From NCBI RefSeq assembly GCF_002127325.2, contig NC_035444.2, forward strand, positions 85,904,286 through 85,968,285: DNA of 64,000 nt, written 5' to 3'. The position numbers and the translations under genes were made by a program. Within the stretch, counting starts at the first letter, position 1; each line of letters starts with the position of its first letter. Positions 37,201 to 46,133 of this stretch are shown here, piece by piece. The notes under the pieces were generated by a model. That model ran no database searches and was not told the DNA's origin. It saw only the letters and a program-made list of their open reading frames with translations. The stretch comes from Helianthus annuus (lineage: Eukaryota > Streptophyta > Magnoliopsida > Asterales > Asteraceae).

Positions 37201-37762
37201 CTGCACTCTTGTAGTTTGATATTCCGACATTTTCAGCATGCAAAGTCAATGAAAACAGGTCAGGGGTGTCCTAGGGAGTGTGGCGATGCATTGGAAAGTC
37301 TTTAATACTTTGGAAATGGCTCCCGAACAAAGAATTGTGATATTTACACTTTTAACCCTTATTCTTGGAACTTTAATTTATATCATGATTTTGAATTGGA
37401 TCCTTATCAAACTTTTATCAGATGTTCCTGAGGGTGTAATAATGTATTACAAAACTTTCGGGAATGTAAAAAGGCCTCTCAGAGGTAAAATTAACATGTT
37501 GACACTTTTAACCCCTGTGTTTTGTAACTTTTGATTTATAAGCGCAAACGGCTTCTAATGCTTGATAATTTATTCAATAATGAATACGGATATTATACAG
37601 AGTCATTCAGAGGCACAAGTTTGGCATGATGATGTGTTTGGTCCTTCTGATTACATCTTTGCACTAGTTGACAGTTTTAGTCCCTCAAGATATCTTTAAT
37701 CACAATCAGGGTTTATGACGCGTGTCATTATTAAATTGGACGTGATTTTACGAGGTGTTTCA
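34201..37762 (-). repeat. Shared middle LTR of the Gypsy-2/Gypsy-3 chain
   Basis: 3,562 bp, TGTCACACCCCG...GAGGTGTTTCA. On its left lies a primer binding site (so it is the 5' LTR of Gypsy-2). On its right lies a purine tract and integrase (so it is the 3' LTR of Gypsy-3). One LTR therefore serves two internal regions. It is related to, but clearly different from, the Gypsy-1 LTR. Confidence 0.93.
34952..34968 (-). promoter_or_regulatory. Putative TATA box in hairpin, middle LTR
   Basis: Same TATATAG core with CGGTAT/ATACCG arms as in Gypsy-1. The surrounding sequence of the two LTR families has diverged while this block is unchanged. Confidence 0.42.
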
Positions 37763-37775
37763 TCGTCACCCCCTT
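37763..37775 (-). other. Gypsy-3 polypurine tract
   Basis: Minus strand AAGGGGGTGACGA next to the LTR start TGAAACACC, followed inward by the same AAATCTCGA/TCGAGATTT inverted repeat as in Gypsy-1. Confidence 0.75.
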
Positions 37776-37798
37776 AAAAGAAATCTCGACCTCGAGAT

Positions 37799-39008
37799 TT
37801 ACTGGAACAAATGAGGGTACTTTTCTTTCATTGTGGACTCTACCTCCCACGTGTACTCGAGACCTTTACGGGCCTCCCATTTAACTTTTACAATTGGCAC
37901 GTGCTTTCTTCGAAGCTTCTTAACCTGTCGATCCTCGATCGACAAAGGTTTTTCAACAAATTTCAGGCTCTCATATATATGCACATCCGTATGTGGTATG
38001 ACTAACGTTTCATCAGTTAGACATTTCTTCAGATTGCAGATGTGGAATACATTATGAATACCACTGAGCTCTTCAGGCAAGTTTAACTTATAAGCCACTG
38101 TTCCGCCACATTCAATGATCTCGAATGGTCCTATATATCTTGGGCTTAACTTACCTTTCTTACCAAATCGCATCACTCCTTTCTAGGGTGATACTTTTAG
38201 TAACACCTTGTCGCCTACCTCGAATTTTAGAGGTTTACGTCTTTTGTCTGCGTAGCTTTTCTGCCTATCCTTGGAAGCTTTGAGACGATCTCTTATCTGT
38301 ACAATCTTATCTGTCATCTCCAGGACTATAGCAGGTCCTGTTAGTTGGACATTTCCAACTTCTGCCCAACAAACGGGCGTCCTGCACTTCCTTCCATACA
38401 AGGCTTCAAATGGTGCAGCTTGAATACTCGAATGATAACTATTATTGTATGAAAATTCGATCAATGGGAGATGATCATCCCAACTTCCACCTAGATCAAT
38501 AACATAAGCCCCTAACATATCTTCCAGTGTTTGAATTGTTCGCTCGCTTTGACCATCCGTCTGAGGATGATATGCAGTGCTGAAATTTAATCGAGTGCCT
38601 AGGGATTGCTGAAAACTTTTCCAGAAATGTGACATATACCTTGTATCCCTATCAGAGATGATAGACACTAGCACTCTGTGGAGGGATACAATCTTATCCA
38701 CGTACAACTGAGCTAACTTATCTGAGTTGTGTGTTTCCTTAATAGGTAAGAAGTGGGCTGATTTAGTCAATCTATCCACTATAACCCAAATAGTATCGTT
38801 TCCTCGCTTAGTCTTTGGTAACTTGGTGATAAAATCCATAGTCACCATCTCCCACTTCCAGGTGGGAAGTTCAGGCTGTTGTAGCAAACCTGAAGGCTTC
38901 TGGTGTTCAGCTTTAACTTGTGCGCACGTCAAAAATTTGGCTACATAAGTGGCTATAGACTTCTTCAATCTTATCCACCAATAATTTGCCTTCAAATCCT
39001 GGTACATC
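37799..39008 (-). pseudogene. Gypsy-3 integrase with chromodomain-like tail
   Basis: Two open pieces in one frame (about 39000-38183 and 38176-37799) are separated by a TAG at 38185-38183 in place of the tryptophan of VSPWKG. The three core acids are present ([23 protein letters not shown]). The zinc site is damaged: KFLTCAQ where Gypsy-1 has KCLTCAQ, so one cysteine ligand is phenylalanine, and a histidine nearby is tyrosine (TYVAK against EHVAK). The C-terminal VPIVKVKWEARKGLEYTWE is the chromodomain-like tail. A small indel near 39009 separates it from the upstream frame. Not functional as it stands. Confidence 0.88.
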
Positions 39009-41136
39009 TTCACTTTCCAGATGAACGGAATACTTAGAACTGTGGGCTTCTTGGAGGATAACAACCCGAAGTCCTCCATAGATTGGAACCCATATTCGTC
39101 CATTTAATCTCAGGATTCCGTCCTTGCCATAAGATAACTGCTCAGCAGTTACTCCTAACTTTTCATCAGGATAGTTAGCCTCTAATACAGCTTCTCTTTG
39201 AGCGGCTAACAATCTTTCATTCAAACTATTCTTTAATTCAATGCTCTTGGCATTGATTCTTATGGGTTTAACCCTTTCCTTCCTACTTAAAGCATCGGCA
39301 ACCACATGTGTCTTGCCTGGATGGTATCGGATTTCACAATCATAGTCATTTAAAGTCTCCATCCATCATCGCTGCCTCATGTTTAAGTCCTTCTGATTAA
39401 ACAGATGTTAAAGGCTCTTGTGATCAGAATAGATCACACACTTGGTATCATACAAATAATGTCTCCATAGCTTTAGTGCAAATACAACGGCACCCAGTTC
39501 CAAGTCGTGGGTGGTGTAATTCTTTTCGTGCACCTTTAGCTGTCGAGAAGCATAGGCAATAACCTTGCCTTTCTGCATAAGTACACATCCCATACCAGTG
39601 TGTGACGCGTCGCAGTATACTATAAATTCTTCGATTCCATCTGGCAATGCTAACACAGGTGCATTGCTCAACTTCTACTTAAGAATATCAAAAAGATTCT
39701 TGCTGCTTAGGACCCCAGTCAAACTTGCTATTTTTGCGGGTTAGTAGGGGTACTGCAATTCTTGAGAAGTTTTTAATAAAACGCCTATAGTATCCTGCCA
39801 GACCTAGAAAGCTGCGAATCTCAGTGGGCGTCTTTGGATCTTGCCAATTCATTATAGCTTCAATCTTAGCGGGGTCCACCTGGATACCATGCTCACTAAC
39901 CACATGTCCAAGAAATTGGACTTCATGAAGCCAAAATTCACATTTCGAAAACTTGGCATAGAGCTTTTCTTGCTGAAGCAGTGTAAGGATGCAACGAAGG
40001 TGCTTCTCATGGTCATCTTGATTCTTTGAGTAAATTAGGATGTCATCGATGAAGACGATGACAAATTTATCCAAGTAGGGCTTGCAGACGCGGTTCATGA
40101 GATCCATGAACGTTGCTGGTGCATTAGTGAGCCCAAAAGTTATCACTAAGAACTCGTAATGACCATAACGAGTCCTAAATGCAGTCTTGTGTACATCTTC
40201 ATCTTTAACCTTCAGTTAATGGTAGCCTGACCTCAAGTCGATCTTGGAGAAGTAACTTGCCCCTTGCAATTGATCAAACAGATCGTCGATCCTGGGCAAT
40301 GGATATCTATTCTTGATAGTGACTTTGTTAAGCTCGCGATAATCGATGCATAATCGCATTGATCCATCCTTCTTCTTTACAAATAGGATTGGTGCTCCCC
40401 AAGGAGACGAGCTAGGTCTAATAAAACCTTTGGCTAACAAATCATCCAGTTGAGTCCTTAACTCTTTCATCTCTGTTGGTGCTAACCTGTAAGGTGCTCT
40501 TACAACAGGTGCTGCTCCAAGAATAATGTCAATTCTGAACTCTACTTGCCTATCTGGTGGTAAACCAGGTAGTTCTTCAGGGAATACTTCTGGATATTCA
40601 AAAATGACAGGGATGACTTCAATCTTGGACTTCGGCTCATCAATTGTTACCTGTGCCATATAAATGACACAACCCTTCTTTAAGCACCTAGATGCCTTGA
40701 GCATAGACACTTGCTTAGGCAATCCATATTGAGTGTCTCCCTGTATGGTAAGTGGCTCACCAAGTGGAGTCTTGATCACTACTTGTTTCTTGTCACACAC
40801 GATCTGGGCTTGGTTATGAGATAACCAGTCCATGCCTATAACTATGTCGAAACCAGCCAATTTCATAGGAAGTAAGGATAATGGGAAGGAGTGGTTCCTA
40901 ATGGATATAGAACATCCATCTAACACAGTCAAGGCAGTTTCTAAGGTACCATCAGCCAACTCTACTTCATATTTCACACTTAGGGTTTTAACAGGTAAAT
41001 TCAACAACTTACAAAACTTATCATCTACAAATGACTTATCCGCACCCGAATCAAATAACACCCTTGCATAAACATCATTTATAAGGAAGATACCTGTTAT
41101 CACATTATCATCCTGAACAGCTTCTCGTGCATCCAT
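39009..41136 (-). pseudogene. Gypsy-3 protease, reverse transcriptase and RNase H, multiply broken
   Basis: Starts [10 protein letters not shown] at 41136 with an intact protease motif [11 protein letters not shown]. Reverse transcriptase shows [14 protein letters not shown] and [14 protein letters not shown]. RNase H shows [16 protein letters not shown] and IYSDHKSL. Breaks in order: TAA at 40218-40216 in place of a glutamine, FLVITFG for the usual FLVMPFG near 40140, an extra T in a T-run near 39690, TAG near 39676 (lysine), TAA at 39410-39408 (glutamine), TGA at 39368-39366 (arginine) and an indel near 39009. The copy is clearly more decayed than Gypsy-1. Confidence 0.9.
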
Positions 41137-42371
41137 TCGAAAGACCCTAGCATTGGTCTTTTTGGCCTCTTCAGGCTTTTTGGCAAACTAATGGCAGTTG
41201 GACTTGATGTGCCCCTTCTCGCTACAGTTATAGCACATCGCATCCTTGATTTTCTTACAGTCTAGCGTCTTGTGCTTAGAAGACTTACAAATCCCACAAA
41301 CTCTTGGCTGTGATTGGGATTTTGATTCGTACCTGCATTTACCCAGATGGCGTTTCTTGCATACTTTACAGTTGGGCTTTTCACCGGACTGCTGATCATC
41401 CCTTCTAAACCCGGAACTCTTCTTGTGGTCAGAGTTTCTTTGTGTTTCTTTCCTGAGCGATGTGAGGTATCATCCTCACTTTTTCCCTTCCCAGCATCAG
41501 CATTTCTAAGCGATCTTTGCCTAACCGCATCCAGGGTAAGAGACAAGGATAAATTAGCTGCTGACCTAAAAGTTGCAGGTCGAGATGCCTTTACACTGGC
41601 TTTGATTTCTGGGGCTAAACCCCCAATGAAACGAGCTATTTGCTTGGGTTCCGGTGTTACCAAATATGGAACCAATCGCGACATGGTATTAAAGCTGGTA
41701 AGATATGCTTGATAGTCTAAGTTTTTCATCACCAAGGATAAGAAATCGGACTCGATCTTCTCAACTTCATGTTGAGGACAGTAATTCTCCTTGATCAATG
41801 TCACAAACTAATCCCAAGACAGGTTGTACAATGGGATTTTTCCAGTAGCTTGAATTAAAGACCTCCACCAAGCTAATGCTTCACCTTTGAATGATTGGGA
41901 TACAAACTTTACCACATCCCTATCAGCACAACCACTGATATCAACCACAGTATCAATTTCATCCAACCATGTCATACAGTCAATAGCTCATTTTTCCCCA
42001 GTAAAATCCCTGGGTTTGCAGGAGACAAAATATTTATAGGTACTGGTCTTGGTACGTGATTCACGATCAAATGCAATCTTCTTTGATGGAACACTCTGCT
42101 GATTCGAGGAGTGTTGACCATCATCCTTCTTTGACTCCTGTCGTTTAAAGGGTGACTTACTATGAGCCTCAGGTTGGGTCTTAGGGTGAGACTTGGAATG
42201 CGGTACAGATGAGGTCTTACTATGCGTACCACTAAATTCCCTGAATTGCCTATCCACGGCTTTAGATACAGCGGTATCAATCAGTGTTCGGAGCTCTTCC
42301 CTGGTTATATTGATCCTAGTATTCTCATGATTTTCTAAGGGGTAACTGTTAACTTCTTCCGACCCAGCCAT
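41137..42371 (-). pseudogene. Gypsy-3 gag, multiply broken
   Basis: The ATG at 42371 opens MAGSEEVNSYPLENHEN. TGA at 41990-41988 (glycine in Gypsy-1), TAG near 41809 (glutamine in Gypsy-1) and a missing base near 41441 are identical to those in Gypsy-2. A further TAG near 41190 after the knuckle (a lysine codon in Gypsy-2) is unique to this copy. Capsid and CCHC domains are otherwise recognisable. Confidence 0.87.
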
Positions 42372-43097
42372 GTAGCTTGATTGCTACATAGAAATGATGA
42401 CAATGGTTTATTTAGAAGTTTATAACAGTACTATCATTCTTGATGATTTATTAACCATGGTATTAATAACCATATTGGTTAATTTGTTAAATATATTTAT
42501 TCAGGATTTTTTTCATTATAATAATCCTTAGTTATAATTAAGATATAATATTAGCACAAAAGCCAAGTCATAGTGACAAAATTTAATCTTATAAGCCAGG
42601 ATTTTATAGAATCAAGGTATTGAGGCTTGAATCATAGTTCATTACCTCTTCTTGACAGTGAGTCTTAGACTACAACTGTCTTTTGTCTTATATGACAATG
42701 AATATGGCCCGTAGGCATTACATCACTAATGGATGTTAATTAATAAATAAGGAGAATATTTGAAAGAATCCAATATAAGAATGACTTATGCAATTTTACT
42801 GAATCACATTTGCCAGGAATGTTAACATGTTTTCAGATGTTAAAAAGGATCTGAATCTTAATAAGGAACTACCATCTTGGCCCTGTCTTTATATGACATA
42901 TGGACTAGGCTTTGCCCTTAAGATTTTATTTTCTATAATGGCAGATCTTATAAAAGGAATGATAATTAATTTTTATTTATTTCATATTTTATGTTTATGC
43001 ATATAATTGACAAAAATGAAATTTTAAATTCAACATTCCACTAAAATTTAAAGGAGTACATGATTGCCCTAAACGAGACTTCTAACCGAAATAACTT
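42372..43097 (-). other. Gypsy-3 leader between ORF0 and gag, no gene seen
   Basis: Nearly identical to 31952-32677. AT-rich, no supported frame. Confidence 0.7.
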
Positions 43098-43175
43098 GCC
43101 CACGCAGGGGCTAAACAGAAATACAAGTCCTCGCAGGGACTGAATACAGAAATAGATGTCCACACAGGGACTTGA
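43098..43175 (-). repeat. Short CCCACGCAGG-type repeat, Gypsy-3
   Basis: Three spaced cores as in Gypsy-2, with small changes (CCTCGCAGGGAC, CCACACAGGGAC). Confidence 0.75.
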
Positions 43176-43176
43176 T

Positions 43177-44430
43177 TTAAAACAAGGAAATTACAATACA
43201 ATTAAATAAATAAGGAATCTTCAAAAACCCTTTCTTGCTCTTCCCCTTGATTAAACTGGCCAGACCTTTGAGAAAACTGCGGTTGTTCCTACGCTCTTCT
43301 TGGACCTCCCGCTCTACCTGGCTCAACCTTTGGAGAATCTCCTGTTGCTGCTTTGGAGGTATCAATTGCGGCTGCGGCGGTTGCTGATGTGGAGGTTGAG
43401 GTGGTGGCGGGTGTTGGTACCCATAAGCTGGGTATCCAACTCCCCACGGAGTTCCATATGGCCCCTCAGGGTGGAGAGCATTGTAGTTCGCCGCTACAAG
43501 GTATGGGCCGGCTTCAGCGTAGCTATAGTTGGTATGGGCCGGCTGTTCGAACGGGTTATACGCCGCTGCACCGGCGTATGTAGGAATTGGGTTATCATAA
43601 CCCATTGGTGGTGGCGCGACTGGCATAGAGTTCACCACAGATACGGGGTTTGAAGGCCCACCCATCTGCGGGTCTTCATAAAGTGGCGGGTAGTGGCTGC
43701 CACTTGAAGGTTGAGGGGTGCTGATACGGACTCCCCCTCGCACGGACATCCGTGATTTTGATCTTCTTCGCCTCGGTGGCTCCGGAGGCGGCTGCTGAAC
43801 TGGTGGTGGTGGCGGTGGAGTGACCGCTACAAAATGCGAATCCTCAGAGGGATCCTGCTGCTGCTGCTGAGGCGATGAGTGGTAAGAGGGGGTAAACACC
43901 CAATCATATTGGGCAAATCTCGCTTGGTAGCTGTCTGGACCACTGTAAGGTGATCCATGAAATGATGACCCATCTGAGATCTCGATGGGGTGAGTAGGTG
44001 TCCCGGTTGGAGGTTCGGCGAGATCGGTGTCTTCGTCCATGTCCATCGCATGGTCACTTGAGAAGTGGTCCTCCGGTCCCAATGGGTTAAAACCCACTGG
44101 TTCTTCAATTAGGTTTTCCGGGTTGAACCGGCTCTGGAAGTAGGGTGTTGGGTCATTGAAGGAGTGGTGTGAGTTTGAGCGTTGAAGAGGGATGAAGGAA
44201 GGATGTGAGTTGTGGGGCTCGTTTTCAGATTGGGGCCCAAATGAATAGTGGTAGGAGGGTGACGAATTTAGCGAGACGGATCGCCTCGCTGGCTCCAAAT
44301 ACGTCCTCCAATCTTCCTGAGGACTTGTACTCATGGTAATAGATGGGGTTCACCGGTGTGAAGGTCCGGCTTCATGATCGTGTCCGGTAATCGGCGCCTT
44401 GCCTCGTCCTCTTCTAAATCTTGGTGGCAT
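43177..44430 (-). pseudogene. Gypsy-3 ORF0, proline/glutamine-rich accessory frame
   Basis: The start ATG at 44430 opens MPPRFRRGRGK. TGA at 44352-44350 is the same as in Gypsy-2. The frame is then open from MSTSPQEDW (44334) to 43177. One A or T fewer near 43225 changes the last residues: Gypsy-2 ends SKKGIFEDSLFI while this copy runs on with SKKGFLKIPYLF into leader sequence. TRIM-1 inserted 60 bases upstream of the ATG, in the 5' leader, not in the frame itself. Confidence 0.75.
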
Positions 44431-44485
44431 TTTGTTTAGACCTGTTAAAACAAACAAAAGGACAACAAAGGAAACAATAAAAGAC

Positions 44486-44490
44486 AATAT
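44486..44490. repeat. Target-site duplication of TRIM-1, left copy (AATAT)
   Basis: AATAT before the TRIM-1 LTR. It is repeated at 46000-46004. The empty site is seen in Gypsy-2 near 34060 (GACAATATAAAAC), which carries AATAT once. Confidence 0.93.
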
Positions 44491-45189
44491 TGTTGGTGCA
44501 CTTTGTGTCTGTACTTTGTCTATATTTTGTAATGTATAAAACGATGTCTTTTGTCGGTTGTGTTTACGTCCTTTATGTGTGTTTATGTATTGTAATGTGT
44601 TGTTTGACCAAGTCAACCATCCTCCTGGTTTGACTTGGCCAAACTTCAACACTTAGTATTTGAAAGATAGAGTGTCACGAAGGATGTCTTCGAAGGATGA
44701 TGTTTATCCTTCGAAGACTTCGAAAGATGTCTTTCGGAGGATCTTTATGGACCTCGAAGGATCACTATCCTTCGAGGTATGTCTAGATCCTTCGAGATCT
44801 TTCGATAGGTTTTCTGGTCGACAGATGATCCTTCGACCAGGACATCTATCCTTCGTGCATGGGAATCTGTTTTGGGTATATATATCCATGAAGGGTTTCA
44901 CTTTCACAGTAGTTCTGATAAGTTTCTGTCCAAAGTGTGTGTTCTTCATAGAGAGCTTTTGTGTGTGAAACCCAGGTCTTTGTTAGAGTGTATTTTCAGT
45001 TTGGTCAAGGTCTGTAACCGTGTCCACTGAAATACAAGAGAAAACTTTGATACTTGCTTGTCTACTCTTTCTCTTGTTCACTTTGCTTACATATAAACTC
45101 CGGTTTGCTTGCTAGCTTGGATTCCGCACTTGCTAGTGGGTTAAACATAACAAGGAATAGGTTAAACCTCAACCTCCGAGGGACCTACA
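44491..45189 (+). repeat. TRIM-1 5' LTR
   Basis: 699 bp. Contains a cluster of TCCTTCGA / TCGAAGGA motifs at about 44687-44845 and a TATATATA box near 44877. Ends GAGGGACCTACA. Confidence 0.93.
44687..44885 (+). promoter_or_regulatory. Probable TRIM-1 promoter: TCCTTCGA palindromic cluster plus TATATATA
   Basis: About eight copies of ATCCTTCGA or its reverse complement lie upstream of TATATATA (about 44877-44884). Several are arranged as inverted pairs, such as CGAAGGAT...ATCCTTCG. The same layout of short palindromes before a TATA box is seen in Copia-1. Promoter role is inferred. An identical copy lies in the 3' LTR. Confidence 0.5.
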
Positions 45190-45300
45190 AGTGGTATCGT
45201 CAAACAGGAAGTGCATGGTCGGCGCATCATGTAGCCGTGGAAAGGGCGTTAGAGACTTAAGACTTGAAGACGAAGACAAAGCTACAGCCAAGGGGGAGTT
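45190..45300 (+). other. TRIM-1 core: degenerate primer site and polypurine tract
   Basis: TGGTATC at 45192-45198 matches the first seven bases of the tRNA-Met primer site, then departs (GTCAAAC instead of AGAGC). AAGGGGGAG at 45290-45298 precedes the 3' LTR. Nothing else is recognisable in the 111 bases. Confidence 0.8.
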
Positions 45301-45999
45301 TGTTGGTGCACTTTGTGTCTGTACTTTGTCTATATTTTGTAATGTATAAAACGATGTCTTTTGTCGGTTGTGTTTACGTCCTTTATGTGTGTTTATGTAT
45401 TGTAATGTGTTGTTTGACCAAGTCAACCATCCTCCTGGTTTGACTTGGCCAAACTTCAACACTTAGTATTTGAAAGATAGAGTGTCACGAAGGATGTCTT
45501 CGAAGGATGATGTTTATCCTTCGAAGACTTCGAAAGATGTCTTTCGGAGGATCTTTATGGACCTCGAAGGATCACTATCCTTCGAGGTATGTCTAGATCC
45601 TTCGAGATCTTTCGATAGGTTTTCTGGTCGACAGATGATCCTTCGACCAGGACATCTATCCTTCGTGCATGGGAATCTGTTTTGGGTATATATATCCATG
45701 AAGGGTTTCACTTTCACAGTAGTTCTGATAAGTTTCTGTCCAAAGTGTGTGTTCTTCATAGAGAGCTTTTGTGTGTGAAACCCAGGTCTTTGTTAGAGTG
45801 TATTTTCAGTTTGGTCAAGGTCTGTAACCGTGTCCACTGAAATACAAGAGAAAACTTTGATACTTGCTTGTCTACTCTTTCTCTTGTTCACTTTGCTTAC
45901 ATATAAACTCCGGTTTGCTTGCTAGCTTGGATTCCGCACTTGCTAGTGGGTTAAACATAACAAGGAATAGGTTAAACCTCAACCTCCGAGGGACCTACA
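45301..45999 (+). repeat. TRIM-1 3' LTR
   Basis: 699 bp, no difference from 44491-45189 seen on reading. Followed by AATAT at 46000-46004. Confidence 0.93.
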
Positions 46000-46004
46000 A
46001 ATAT
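46000..46004. repeat. Target-site duplication of TRIM-1, right copy (AATAT)
   Basis: Matches 44486-44490; after it the Gypsy-3 leader resumes exactly as in Gypsy-2. Confidence 0.93.
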
Positions 46005-46117
46005 AAAACAAATTAGGATTAGTCCTAAGTTCTTTGCCTAGACTCAGAAGTCGAGGAATGTGCAACTGTGTAACTGAGATTAAAGACAAAAGGCTAGTGT
46101 TTAATTCGCTCAGTGTT

Positions 46118-46130
46118 GGCTCTGAAACCA
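46118..46130 (-). other. Gypsy-3 primer binding site, one mismatch
   Basis: Minus strand TGGTTTCAGAGCC; the other three Gypsy elements have TGGTATCAGAGCC. A change inside the tRNA pairing region. Confidence 0.85.
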
Positions 46131-46133
46131 ACC

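Larger units (their letters stand above)
29899..37762 (-). mobile_element. Gypsy-2: 5' half of a Ty3/Gypsy element, sharing its 5' LTR with Gypsy-3
   Basis: In minus orientation: LTR (34201-37762), primer binding site, ORF0, gag, protease and start of reverse transcriptase, then truncation at 29899 by Gypsy-Z. The matching continuation in Gypsy-3 begins at 40315. It is nearly identical to Gypsy-3 and shares four or more disabling changes with it. The missing half presumably lies left of the window, beyond Gypsy-Z. Confidence 0.85.
44491..45999 (+). mobile_element. TRIM-1: miniature LTR retrotransposon without genes
   Basis: Two 699-bp direct repeats, TGTTGGTGCA...GGGACCTACA, identical on reading, flank a core of 111 bp (45190-45300). 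The core has a primer-site-like TGGTATC just inside the first LTR and a purine tract AAGGGGGAG just before the second. A perfect AATAT duplication and an empty site in Gypsy-2 prove insertion. It has no coding capacity and must have used enzymes from another element. LTR ends and purine tract look like Ty1/Copia, so it may be a passenger of that group. Confidence 0.93.
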
